A stretch of 32,865 nt of DNA from Candidatus Nomurabacteria bacterium (GCA_943354645.1 CALRCO010000003.1:1-32865); one strand, 5' to 3'. Counted from the stretch's first letter, positions 1 through 6,410 are shown. Notes: generated from the sequence alone by a model not told the origin. Translations and numbers: made by a program.

Positions 1-167
1 CGATCATGAAGCTTGAGGAATTCGTGTACACAGAACATGATATTTACACCACCTTTGGACCGTACTTTAAAATTCACCGTATTTTAAAATCACATAAACA
101 TATTCGTGACGGTAAGCCATATAAGCGCCGTACTATTTCGGTATATATGGAAAAATTACCAAGCTAG
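1..167 (+). CDS. C-terminal end of an unrecognised protein (5' end outside window)
   Basis: The frame is open from the window edge to a TAG at 165-167 and gives about 54 residues, rich in basic and aromatic residues (for example GPYFKIHRILKSHKH, then GKPYKRRTISVYMEK). An ATG at 6-8 is in frame but lies too close to the edge to be called as a start. The tail is well folded in composition and looks like the end of a real enzyme, but I do not recognise the family. A strong promoter for the next transcript starts six bases after the stop, so this is the last gene of its unit. Confidence 0.6.
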   Translation, partial: IMKLEEFVYTEHDIYTTFGPYFKIHRILKSHKHIRDGKPYKRRTISVYMEKLPS

Positions 168-172
168 CAAAG

Positions 173-200
173 TTGACATGTGGTGATATTTGTGTATAAT
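173..200 (+). promoter_or_regulatory. Consensus sigma-70-type promoter
   Basis: TTGACA at 173-178 and TATAAT at 195-200 with a 16-bp spacer. Both boxes match the consensus exactly. The expected start point near 207 leads into the 28-codon reading frame at 225 and the terminator at 334-359, so the whole transcript would be about 155 nt. Confidence 0.85.
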
Positions 201-224
201 TGCACATAGATAAAACCCCGCATA

Positions 225-311
225 ATGCAAAAAGAGAAAACAAAAGAAGAAATTGAGATCGCTAATGAATTTTGGAAAAGATGGAAAGATATCTATTTTC
301 CTAAAAAATAA
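225..311 (+). CDS. Possible 28-residue charged peptide
   Basis: ATG at 225 to TAA at 309-311 encodes 28 residues with a strongly charged amphipathic N-terminal half (MQKEKTKEEIEIANEFWKRW) and a KK end. There is no signal peptide or membrane segment and no clear Shine-Dalgarno site in the short leader. It sits alone between a consensus promoter and an intrinsic terminator. That arrangement suits either a small protein or a small RNA in which the frame is incidental. No family is recognised. Confidence 0.4.
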   Translation: MQKEKTKEEIEIANEFWKRWKDIYFPKK

Positions 312-333
312 CAGTATCTCATCACAAAGATGC

Positions 334-359
334 AAAAGCCCTCCAGTTGGAGGGCTTTT
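334..359 (+). terminator. Intrinsic terminator, probably bidirectional
   Basis: AAAAGCCCTCC (334-344), loop AGTT, GGAGGGCTTTT (349-359): an 11-bp perfect stem with flanking A and T runs, followed by TCTTTTTG. It ends the short plus-strand transcript and also lies just past the 3' end of the convergent gene at 372-722. Confidence 0.85.
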
Positions 360-371
360 CTTTTTGCTATC

Positions 372-722
372 TTATCTAGAATCGTCCTTATATTCTTCAA
401 TAAAAGATTCAAGGTTCATGCAAATAGTCCAGTCATATTTTTTTAAGAGAGTATGGAAGATCTCATAAATTTCTTTTGTTTTTTCGTCAAGTAGACCTCT
501 TTTTAACGACAAGGTTATTTCTCTTAGTGCACTATCTTTGTTTAAACTGAAAAGGTTGTGAAAATTTTCAATAATGATATCTTTGTCTGCGCTAAGCAAT
601 TTGTCGATATTAGCCATATCTTCCGCATCAAAATGGTGGCCAAGATTTTTTTCAATTAAAATAAAGTCTTTATTTGTTGAAAAAGCGTATTCGCGGTTTA
701 GATTGTTTTTTTCCTGTTCCAT
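372..722 (-). CDS. Hypothetical 116-residue soluble protein
   Basis: No family recognised. The protein is mostly alpha-helical in composition, charged, without signal peptide or membrane segment, and contains HHFDAEDMANIDKLLSADKD near residues 29-48 and a C-terminal acidic FIEEYKDDSR. The ATG at 722 is favoured because TATACT preceded by TGA (an extended -10) ends 7 nt upstream, giving a leaderless message. It ends just before the hairpin at 334-359. It could be a small regulatory or toxin-antitoxin-like protein, but nothing in the sequence shows that. Confidence 0.6.
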   Translation of the reverse strand: MEQEKNNLNREYAFSTNKDFILIEKNLGHHFDAEDMANIDKLLSADKDIIIENFHNLFSLNKDSALREITLSLKRGLLDEKTKEIYEIFHTLLKKYDWTICMNLESFIEEYKDDSR

Positions 723-729
723 GAGATAA

Positions 730-738
730 AGTATATCA
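730..738 (-). promoter_or_regulatory. Extended -10 promoter for the gene at 372-722
   Basis: On the minus strand TGA followed by TATACT (735 to 730), 7 nt before the ATG at 722. No good -35 box is visible. The short gap implies a leaderless message. Confidence 0.6.
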
Positions 739-758
739 AAATTAATGTGTGTCGGAAA

Positions 759-890
759 CGGACTTGCCCGCAGCTAAAATTTCGCCGACGCTCAATTTTG
801 CTTGGGCACCGCCTCGTGATTTTTCGAAACGAAAAATAACACTCCGGCGTTCAAGTCCGCACGCATACAATGCAGATTGCATGCTTCGAC
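759..890 (-). repeat. tRNA-trailer element, copy 1 (downstream of tRNA-Asp)
   Basis: The plus strand holds an outer stem CGGACTTG (759-766) / CAAGTCCG (852-859), an inner AAAATT/AATTTT stem, GCCC (766-769) / GGGC (804-807), and a hairpin ATTTTTCG-AAA-CGAAAAAT (819-837) extended by GTG (816-818) / CAC (840-842). GTTCAAGTCC at 849-858 is an exact inverted copy of part of the T-arm of the neighbouring tRNA-Asp (946-955). A second hairpin, GCATACAA/TTGCATGC, spans 863-884. The same architecture recurs beside tRNA-Gln (17472-17602), with 49 of 57 positions shared across 802-858 and compensatory stem changes. No coding potential. Function unknown. Confidence 0.75.
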
Positions 891-938
891 CGCGCATATG
901 AAAAATCACCACAATTGTGGTGATTTTTCATATGCGCG
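891..938 (-). terminator. 48-bp perfect palindrome at the 3' end of tRNA-Asp
   Basis: The 24-base arms (891-914 and 915-938) are perfectly complementary with no loop and overlap the last three bases of the tRNA. The inner part contains AAAAATCACCAC and its complement, so the minus-strand transcript forms a strong hairpin ending in ATTTTT. This is suited to terminate the tRNA transcript, and it is part of the conserved trailer arrangement also seen after tRNA-Gln. Confidence 0.7.
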
Positions 939-1009
939 AGCGATGGGACTTGAACCCACGACCTCTCCCGTGACAGGGGAGCGCTCTGAACCAGCTGAGC
1001 TACGCCCGC
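936..1009 (-). tRNA. tRNA-Asp (anticodon GTC)
   Basis: The 74-nt cloverleaf on the minus strand has acceptor GCGGGCG/CGCTCGC with one G-U pair, D-arm GCTCAGCTGGTTCAGAGC, anticodon loop CTGTCAC (GTC) and T-arm GTGGGTTCAAGTCCCA. CCA is not encoded. The 5' end overlaps the last 10 bases of the endonuclease gene on the same strand, whose TAG stop is tRNA positions 8-10. The 3' end merges into a long palindrome. Confidence 0.95.
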
Positions 1010-1668
1010 ATATTGGCAATATATCTATCAAACTGAACCTTTTTTCTTTTTAAACATAAGGAAACAGTACTGGTATTATACATAAAATCATAAATTTTCA
1101 AAGCATCTCCTGTACTAAATTGCAGTCTAAAGTATGACCCACTTTTTGAAGTTACGAGACATCCTGTTGTTTTCAATAGAGATGTCAGCTTATTTTTTAA
1201 TTGGTACAAAAATTCACTAGAAGCAGAAGTAAAGGCTAGTTGTAGCACAGTATGGCTGGTTCTTCTTTCCTTGTGTACTTTTCCTTGCCAAATATTACCA
1301 TCTCCATCAAAATAACCTTTTACAAAATAAGGAAACATGACTTTAGGAATCTTGATAAAAGGAAGGTGTTTTGTCTTTGTCTTCCCAAATCCAATTTTTT
1401 GAAATCCCTCCACTATCTCTTTCGATCCTATTTGCAAGCGATAAAATGATGTATTGGTTAAAGAATTTTTTCTCTTGGATATTTTATGGAGAGAACCCAT
1501 GGCGTCTTTAATATCCGAAATTATCTGTCTGTCTTTTGATTGAAATGAAATATAATAACCCCCTCGATTATTAATTGAGAGATTGCCATCTGCTGCGAAA
1601 AATCCAAGGATGTAAGTCATATCAGGACTCCATTTTTTAAAAAATAGCGCTACCTTTTCTGTTTGCAT
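1000..1668 (-). CDS. LAGLIDADG-family homing endonuclease, free-standing
   Basis: The 222-residue protein has two LAGLIDADG-type helices: YILGFFAADGNL (residues 19-30, acidic D27) and YFVKGYFDGDGNI (114-126, acidic D123). This is the arrangement of single-chain, two-repeat members that cut long asymmetric sites as pseudo-dimers. The start at 1668 fits a TATACT box (1683-1678, minus strand) 9 nt upstream. The gene is not inside an intron or intein. Its stop codon lies within the 5' part of tRNA-Asp on the same strand, so both are probably on one transcript. It could be an active mobile gene or a domesticated WhiA-like regulator, but no helix-turn-helix domain follows the LAGLIDADG part. Confidence 0.85.
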   Translation of the reverse strand: MQTEKVALFFKKWSPDMTYILGFFAADGNLSINNRGGYYISFQSKDRQIISDIKDAMGSLHKISKRKNSLTNTSFYRLQIGSKEIVEGFQKIGFGKTKTKHLPFIKIPKVMFPYFVKGYFDGDGNIWQGKVHKERRTSHTVLQLAFTSASSEFLYQLKNKLTSLLKTTGCLVTSKSGSYFRLQFSTGDALKIYDFMYNTSTVSLCLKRKKVQFDRYIANMRA

Positions 1669-1754
1669 ATTGTTAATAGTATACCCGATGACAGTAAATT
1701 ACCCTAACCATGTTATCAACAATTCATTACCTTTTGGAAAAGTTGGTGTGGGGG

Positions 1755-1760
1755 TATACT
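1755..1760 (+). promoter_or_regulatory. -10 box giving a leaderless start for the carboxypeptidase gene
   Basis: TATACT ends 7 nt before the ATG at 1768. A weak -35 candidate, TTTTGG, lies at 1732-1737 (spacer 17). Confidence 0.55.
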
Positions 1761-1767
1761 CATACAT

Positions 1768-2622
1768 ATGATGAAGCATATAGAAGGAATCGGCGTTGCA
1801 CTTTTTTTGATGGGGGCATTTTCATTTGGGGTGACACTTCTATCAAAAGAAACAACATTGTTGGCGACAACGCCGTCTGTTCCTATTGTTGCGTCTGTGA
1901 AAAATATTGTTTCAGGGCCAGTACAAATAGAGAACGACGAAGCAGTATCGCAGCAAGTTGCCTTGGTGATTACTGCTGCTACTGTTGCGCAAAAAAACAC
2001 CAGTGCGCCGTTGTTTCGCTCTAGTTGTCTAAAAGGAAGTGGTGATCCTGATGCATCTATGATGGCGATTTCTCCAACTGTCGGTATTAATGTTTCTTAT
2101 GTACCAGATGACCTTGTGTCGATACCCAAATCATATACAAAGGATAGTAGTTTTTGTTTGACCCAAGCAACTAAAGATGCAGTTGTGACACTTATTGATG
2201 CTGCTCATACCGAGGGATTTTCAATAAAAGTATCGTCTGCATTCAGAAGTTATGGTACACAATCGTATTTATATCGTATGCATTTTGATATTTTGAAACT
2301 AACAAGAAAAACAGTTGCACTTGCAGGGCATTCTGAACATCAATTAGGGACTGCGGTTGATCTTTCAGGTGCATCTATTGGATATAAAAGTGCAGCAGCA
2401 TCTTTTGGCACCACTCCTGAATATGCATGGCTGATTGCTCATGCGAGCGAGTATGGATTTGTACAAAGTTATCCAAAAGGAACAGAATCAATAACAGGAT
2501 ACGCAACAGAGCCGTGGCATTTTAGATATGTAGGCAAAGAGATTGCACAAGCTATTGCTCAAGAAGGAGTTACGCTGTATGAGTATCTGAATAAAATGAC
2601 AGGAGAAGCGGTGTCAATATAA
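1768..2622 (+). CDS. D-alanyl-D-alanine carboxypeptidase, VanY type (peptidase M15B), exported
   Basis: The 284-residue protein is predicted to trim the terminal D-alanine from peptidoglycan stem peptides outside the cytoplasmic membrane. Residues 7-25 form a hydrophobic signal or anchor segment, followed by a Ser/Thr/Ala/Val-rich linker to about residue 90. The catalytic domain carries SAFRSYGTQ, the zinc motif SEHQLGTAVDL (H191, D198) and EPWHFRY (E248, H251), so all metal and catalytic residues of the family are present. The ATG at 1768 is chosen because the -10 box ends 7 nt before it; a second ATG follows directly at 1771. It is a single-gene unit ending at a strong convergent terminator. 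An L,D-carboxypeptidase of the same fold is the main alternative. Confidence 0.85.
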   Translation: MMKHIEGIGVALFLMGAFSFGVTLLSKETTLLATTPSVPIVASVKNIVSGPVQIENDEAVSQQVALVITAATVAQKNTSAPLFRSSCLKGSGDPDASMMAISPTVGINVSYVPDDLVSIPKSYTKDSSFCLTQATKDAVVTLIDAAHTEGFSIKVSSAFRSYGTQSYLYRMHFDILKLTRKTVALAGHSEHQLGTAVDLSGASIGYKSAAASFGTTPEYAWLIAHASEYGFVQSYPKGTESITGYATEPWHFRYVGKEIAQAIAQEGVTLYEYLNKMTGEAVSI

Positions 2623-2623
2623 A

Positions 2624-2672
2624 ACAAAATTAAAAGCAGTGCCAGCGAAGCTGGCACTGCTTTTAATTTTGT
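2624..2672. terminator. Bidirectional terminator between convergent genes
   Basis: A perfect 23-bp stem (2624-2646 / 2650-2672) with a GAA loop and A/T-rich outer ends. It lies between the plus-strand carboxypeptidase gene and the minus-strand glycosidase-like gene. Confidence 0.9.
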
Positions 2673-2684
2673 CCGGTCGTCTCT

Positions 2685-4394
2685 CTATTGAATTACTATT
2701 TTCGTCACACTATACGGACGCACTACCATACTTGTTGGATTTTGTATGGATTGTAATGCGGTGAGGGTAACAGGAGAGAATGTTCCAGTGAAATTCTTTT
2801 CTCCATAACTTGAAGAAAGAGCAGATCCATATATTGATTGTGACTGCACTGTTTTACCCGCTGGGACAATTGATGCATTATTTACTTTAATATCTTGTAC
2901 TGCAATTGATTGTCCTGTCCAGTTTGAAACAATGTAGGTGAGTTTATTTGTTGCTGTGTCTTTTGCACCAAGGACTTGCACATCAAGTTGGTCAATGCCT
3001 GTTGGGATTGTGAGAGTGTTCGTATCGAGTAGTTTATGGTTACCGTCAAATACTGATGCAAGTAATTCAAATACATGCATGGTGGTGCGTTTTACCATAC
3101 TGGTGCCAATTTTTTGCACGTTACCGACATCATCTGAAGATGTATCGTACTTACTGATTGCTGCACGATTGTCTCCAACACCATTTAAGTAATACATTGA
3201 TTCAACAACATTATTATGTGCTGCATTGTATTTCATCACCCCCGTGATAAAGTCTGTGGTGAATAGCGCTTGTGCTATGGTGTTGTTTACTGAGAATGCA
3301 CTAAACGTATTTGGGACGACACCATTATTGTCGGTACCCCATGAATTTACCACTATTTTATATCCGGGATACGCACTCATGCGAGCGTCTAATTTTGAAG
3401 GAATGTTACTCGTATAGTGGTGTGTTATTGTTTTGAAACAATCAAATCTTACAGCAGAATCTCCTGTGGTGCAGGTTTGGTCGACATTTTCATCGTTGTC
3501 CATAACCATATAAATACCCGCATAATCAAACCATTTATTTGCCCCCGTGTTTGAGTTTATAAGTGCTGTGTTCCATGCAGTAATAAATGGGTCCTTGGCT
3601 GCATTTAATGGATTAAGAAGTCCAACAACAACTTTTACATCTGGGTGAGCAGATTTTACGCCAAGACTCACTGCTTTTGCACGAGTGATATATGTTTGCG
3701 GATCATTATTAAGGACAGGGCGAACTTTGTTGTCAGAAATTTCAACACCGGCGAGCCATTTATCAACATTGAGTCCTTTTGCTTTTGCGTCTGCGATCAT
3801 ACCAACGTTTTCTGTAATTGCGAGTTGATTACTTGCATCATCCGTTGGGAGAAGTGCAATACTGCCACCACCAGCTTTTTGTGTGCGGATATTACCAAGT
3901 GCGTACAATTTTGCATCACTGCCGAATGCTTGCATAAATGCAGTAAATCGATCCCAATGTTTCCATGTGGTTGTTGCTGTTTTATTTGCCCAATTATTCA
4001 TGGCTGGGTCAGTGTTTCCGGCAGAAGCGAGTTCACTTGGGAGCATTCCTAAATAATTACCTTGCCAATGTGACCAGTTCATTGCTGCTAATAAATTAGG
4101 GTCATAGGAATGTACTCCAGACGCTTTCCATATATCAACGAATCCTGGTTGTTGATCAAAGACAGGAAATGCGCCAGTAAGAGTTGCTCCCATAAAGTAA
4201 TGGTTTATTTTAGGGCCGATAGTTGCTGGAGTGATTACGACTTGACCACCATTATTGTTATTGTGACGCCACGGAAAGAAAACAAGTCCTGAAAGAAATC
4301 CAGGATTACTTGCCGTGTTTGCATATAAAAATAGTCCAAAAAACAAAAAGACTCCGCAAAAAAAGACACCCTTAGTAACATTTTTCACTGACAT
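2685..4394 (-). CDS. Exported glycoside-hydrolase-like protein (TIM-barrel, clan A appearance)
   Basis: The 569-residue protein has an N-terminal hydrophobic segment (about residues 9-27) and an Asn-rich linker HNNNNGG at 44-50. A long domain rich in Trp/Tyr/Asn follows, resembling arabinofuranosidase-like clan A glycosidases, and the C-terminal 130 residues look like a beta-sandwich (LTYIVSNWTGQSIAVQDIKV). WLAGVEISDN contains a candidate acid/base glutamate. KIVVNSWGTDN occupies the place where a nucleophile glutamate would be expected but has Asn, so activity is uncertain. No Cys lipobox is present, so it is anchored by the N-terminal helix or cleaved. The family assignment rests on general appearance only; substrate unknown. 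Confidence 0.5.
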   Translation of the reverse strand: MSVKNVTKGVFFCGVFLFFGLFLYANTASNPGFLSGLVFFPWRHNNNNGGQVVITPATIGPKINHYFMGATLTGAFPVFDQQPGFVDIWKASGVHSYDPNLLAAMNWSHWQGNYLGMLPSELASAGNTDPAMNNWANKTATTTWKHWDRFTAFMQAFGSDAKLYALGNIRTQKAGGGSIALLPTDDASNQLAITENVGMIADAKAKGLNVDKWLAGVEISDNKVRPVLNNDPQTYITRAKAVSLGVKSAHPDVKVVVGLLNPLNAAKDPFITAWNTALINSNTGANKWFDYAGIYMVMDNDENVDQTCTTGDSAVRFDCFKTITHHYTSNIPSKLDARMSAYPGYKIVVNSWGTDNNGVVPNTFSAFSVNNTIAQALFTTDFITGVMKYNAAHNNVVESMYYLNGVGDNRAAISKYDTSSDDVGNVQKIGTSMVKRTTMHVFELLASVFDGNHKLLDTNTLTIPTGIDQLDVQVLGAKDTATNKLTYIVSNWTGQSIAVQDIKVNNASIVPAGKTVQSQSIYGSALSSSYGEKNFTGTFSPVTLTALQSIQNPTSMVVRPYSVTKIVIQ

Positions 4395-4581
4395 AATAAA
4401 GTTAAAGTGTGGTTATTAATAAATAAGATTAAAGCGACGATAATTTTATTATACAAAATTCATTGCAATTATCATGATAAAAGGGTGGATAAATAATAGG
4501 GTGTGTATTGGTTGAAAATAAAGGGTGAAAATGGTAGTATCAAGCGTGGTTTAAGCGATGATTTTTGTGATTGAAGAGCGT
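4395..4581. other. AT-rich intergenic stretch with no recognised gene
   Basis: This is the first half of a 382-bp gene-free gap. I see no convincing reading frame, RNA gene or terminator. It must hold the promoter of the minus-strand gene ending at 2685, but no strong box pair stands out. Confidence 0.4.
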
Positions 4582-4776
4582 GGTCGGAAATTTTTTCACA
4601 CTGCGTGTAAAAAAACTTTCCGACCTGAATTTTGTGCAAAATTTTATGGCCGGAAAGCTTTTTCACGCTACGCGTAAAAAAGCTTTCCGGCACAAATTAG
4701 GCCAAAATTAGTCAGAAATTTTTTTGCGCTTTGCGCAAAAAAACTTTCTGACATGAATTTTATGGCGTAAAATTCA
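4582..4776. repeat. Array of three related hairpins with palindromic spacers before tRNA-Thr
   Basis: Three imperfect palindromes of about 43 bp occur at 4582-4625, 4649-4691 and 4711-4752. Each has outer arms like GTCGGAAA / TTTCCGAC, a T-run/A-run middle and a GC-rich tip (CACGCTACGCGT, GCGCTTTGCGC). They alternate with short AATTTT palindromes, including the perfect hairpin TGAATTTTA / TAAAATTCA at 4754-4776, which abuts the tRNA 5' end. The copies differ at many positions while keeping pairing. A reading frame across the array is a by-product of the repeats. Confidence 0.75.
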
Positions 4777-4851
4777 GCCGTCATAGCTTAGTGGTAAAGC
4801 ACGATATTGGTAATATCGAGACCGTGAGTCCGATTCTCACTGACGGCTCCA
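4777..4851 (+). tRNA. tRNA-Thr (anticodon GGT), CCA encoded
   Basis: Acceptor GCCGTCA / TGACGGC, anticodon stem CGATA / TATCG with loop TTGGTAA (GGT), T-arm GTGAGTCCGATTCTCAC, discriminator T and an encoded CCA (4849-4851). The D-arm is short (GCTTAGTGGTAAAGC). The gene follows directly on the hairpin array. Confidence 0.95.
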
Positions 4852-4890
4852 GGATTTAGTTTGTTAATTAAGTTATTACCACTTTTTATT

Positions 4891-4919
4891 TTGACAGTGG
4901 TATGTAAGTTCACTATAAT
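4891..4919 (+). promoter_or_regulatory. Perfect consensus promoter for the HNH gene
   Basis: TTGACA (4891-4896), 17-bp spacer, TATAAT (4914-4919). The -10 ends 7 nt before the ATG at 4927, so the transcript should begin at or next to the start codon. It therefore also rules out longer upstream starts of the same frame. Confidence 0.9.
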
Positions 4920-4926
4920 TAACTAT

Positions 4927-5382
4927 ATGCCAAATCCTAAAAAACCTAGACCAAAATGTTTGTTTTGTGGAGAGGAAACATTCCGACCCGGGTATATTTA
5001 TTGCAGTAATATTTGTCAGCAAAAGTATCAGCGTCAAGGATATCTTAGTAAGTGGAAAAAAGGAGAAGTGAAAGGCTTGCAAAGTATAGGAATCGTTTCG
5101 ACTTCGATTAAAATATACTTGCGAGAAAAATATAATAACAAATGTTGTTTGTGTGGGTGGTCAGAAACCAATTTAAAAACGGGATTAGTTCCATTGGTTG
5201 CCGATCATATTGATGGTAATTGGCGCAATAATATTGAAAGTAACTTACGATTACTTTGTCCAAATTGTGATTCGTTAACTCCCACATATGCAGCATTGAA
5301 TAAAGGAAATGGAAGAAAAAATCGAGCAATCAGTAAAAGAGTAAAAGAAGGACGTTTGTTAATGATAAAGAAGCCAAGGTAG
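4927..5382 (+). CDS. HNH endonuclease with N-terminal zinc ribbon
   Basis: The 151-residue protein starts with a Cys4-type zinc ribbon (CLFCGEE near residue 12, then YCSNICQQKY). The HNH domain follows: CCLCGW, then ADHIDGNWRNN and NLRLLCPNCDSLTPTY, which contain the His-Asn-type catalytic loop and the second zinc Cys pair. The C-terminus is basic (KRVKEGRLLMIKKPR). This is the layout of small phage and intron-associated HNH nucleases. The start is fixed by the promoter, which gives a leaderless message. It lies between two tRNA-Thr genes with different anticodons and no terminator is seen before the second. Probably a free-standing homing-type nuclease. Confidence 0.8.
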   Translation: MPNPKKPRPKCLFCGEETFRPGYIYCSNICQQKYQRQGYLSKWKKGEVKGLQSIGIVSTSIKIYLREKYNNKCCLCGWSETNLKTGLVPLVADHIDGNWRNNIESNLRLLCPNCDSLTPTYAALNKGNGRKNRAISKRVKEGRLLMIKKPR

Positions 5383-5440
5383 TTGTTTTGGTAGATACGA
5401 TGAGTAGCGGAAATAAAAAGAAATAAAAATAAAATAATTC

Positions 5441-5513
5441 GCCACCTTAGCTCAGTTGGTAGAGCGTTGGTATCGTAAACCGAAGGTCCGCAGTTCGATC
5501 CTGCGAGGTGGCT
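5441..5513 (+). tRNA. tRNA-Thr (anticodon CGT)
   Basis: Acceptor GCCACCT / AGGTGGC, D-arm GCTCAGTTGGTAGAGC, anticodon loop ATCGTAA (CGT), T-arm GCAGTTCGATCCTGC, discriminator T as in the other tRNA-Thr. CCA is not encoded. The prfB start codon is 4 nt downstream, so tRNA processing probably generates the 5' end of the prfB message. Confidence 0.93.
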
Positions 5514-5517
5514 CATC

Positions 5518-6396
5518 ATGGATTCTTCCATCATAGACAATCGCATAGACGAAATCGAAACAGCTATGACAGGTGGGGATTTTTGGGCGGATAAGGATAA
5601 GGCCCAAGCAATGTTGCGCGAGCTTGCGGAGCTTAAACAACAAAAAGAAGGCAAGGCAGCATTTGATAAAGGTGGCGCGATTATGACTATCATTTCCGGT
5701 GCGGGTGGCGATGACGCGGAAGATTTTGCGCGAATGCTTTTTGATATGTATGTGCAGTATTTTCCTCGTGCGAAATTTTCTTACAGTGTGCTTTCAGAAA
5801 CCAAAAATGATCAGAATGGCTATCGAAATATTTCAGTTGAGATTTCCGGCAAAAATACATATGGCACTTTAAAGCATGAAAGTGGAGTACATCGGCTCGT
5901 ACGGACTAGCCCATTCAACTCGAAAGCGAAACGCAGTACCAGTTTTGCGCTTGTAGAAGTGCTACCTAAAATTCCAAAAGCAGCGATGCCGGAACTTCGC
6001 ACGGAAGATATCGAAGTTGATTTTGCGCGCGCTGGCGGTCCGGGCGGGCAGAATGTGAACAAGCGCGAGACAGCAGTCCGCGTGACACACAAGCCGACAG
6101 GTATCACCGTGCTTGCACGTGAAGAACGCTCTCAAGAACAAAACAGAGAACATGCGCTTGAAGTTTTGCGTGGTAAATTATTTAAAAAAGCAGAAGACGA
6201 ACATAAGGAATTAAAAGAAAGCATGCAATTTTCAAAATCGACCGATATCGAATGGGGGAATCAGATCCGCAACTATGTGCTCCATCCGTACAAATTAGTG
6301 AAAGATTTGCGTACGGGCGTCGAAACCGCGGATGTTTCCTCCGTTCTCGACAAAGGAGAATTGGGTGCATTTATTGAAGCGGAGCGAGCGTTGTAG
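5518..6396 (+). CDS. prfB: Peptide chain release factor 2, short form
   Basis: This class I release factor ends translation at UGA and UAA. The SPF codon-recognition tripeptide (VRTSPFNSK), which marks RF2 rather than RF1, and the GGQ peptidyl-hydrolysis motif ([17 protein letters not shown]) are intact. At 292 residues it is about 70 shorter than typical RF2: most of the N-terminal helical domain between [10 protein letters not shown] and [12 protein letters not shown] is missing, and the programmed +1 frameshift site of many prfB genes is absent. The gene begins 4 nt after tRNA-Thr(CGT) with no Shine-Dalgarno site. Its presence shows that UGA is a stop codon here, unlike in Absconditabacteria and Gracilibacteria. 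Confidence 0.95.
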   Translation: MDSSIIDNRIDEIETAMTGGDFWADKDKAQAMLRELAELKQQKEGKAAFDKGGAIMTIISGAGGDDAEDFARMLFDMYVQYFPRAKFSYSVLSETKNDQNGYRNISVEISGKNTYGTLKHESGVHRLVRTSPFNSKAKRSTSFALVEVLPKIPKAAMPELRTEDIEVDFARAGGPGGQNVNKRETAVRVTHKPTGITVLAREERSQEQNREHALEVLRGKLFKKAEDEHKELKESMQFSKSTDIEWGNQIRNYVLHPYKLVKDLRTGVETADVSSVLDKGELGAFIEAERAL

Positions 6397-6402
6397 TATA
6401 AT
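6374..6402 (+). promoter_or_regulatory. Promoter inside the end of prfB for the next gene
   Basis: TTGAAG (6374-6379), 17-bp spacer, TATAAT (6397-6402), ending 8 nt before the ATG at 6411. The message would be leaderless. Confidence 0.8.
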
Positions 6403-6410
6403 AAGATAAT

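Noticed and set aside
759-890. Possible second tRNA or tRNA pseudogene because of GTTCAAGTCC
   Set aside because: The bases before the T-loop (CCGGC) do not pair with those after it, and no anticodon or acceptor arm can be drawn; it is an inverted T-arm copy only.
759-890. Integron attC site
   Set aside because: The arms do not give the RYYYAAC/GTTRRRY pair in the right arrangement, and there is no integrase or cassette array.
1710-2024. Plus-strand frame of 104 codons with many Cys
   Set aside because: It overlaps the start of the carboxypeptidase gene in another frame, and its Cys richness comes from GTT/GCT-rich codons read out of frame.
4472-4693. Minus-strand reading frame of 73 codons
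   Set aside because: It lies in the hairpin array; its repeated FFT/KKLS segments are by-products of the palindromes and there is no start signal or family similarity.
4582-4776. Possible CRISPR array
   Set aside because: The repeats are themselves large palindromes with divergent arms, the spacers are short and palindromic, and no cas genes are present.
5205-5693. Minus-strand frame of 162 codons across the HNH gene, tRNA and prfB start
   Set aside because: It runs antisense through three well-supported features.
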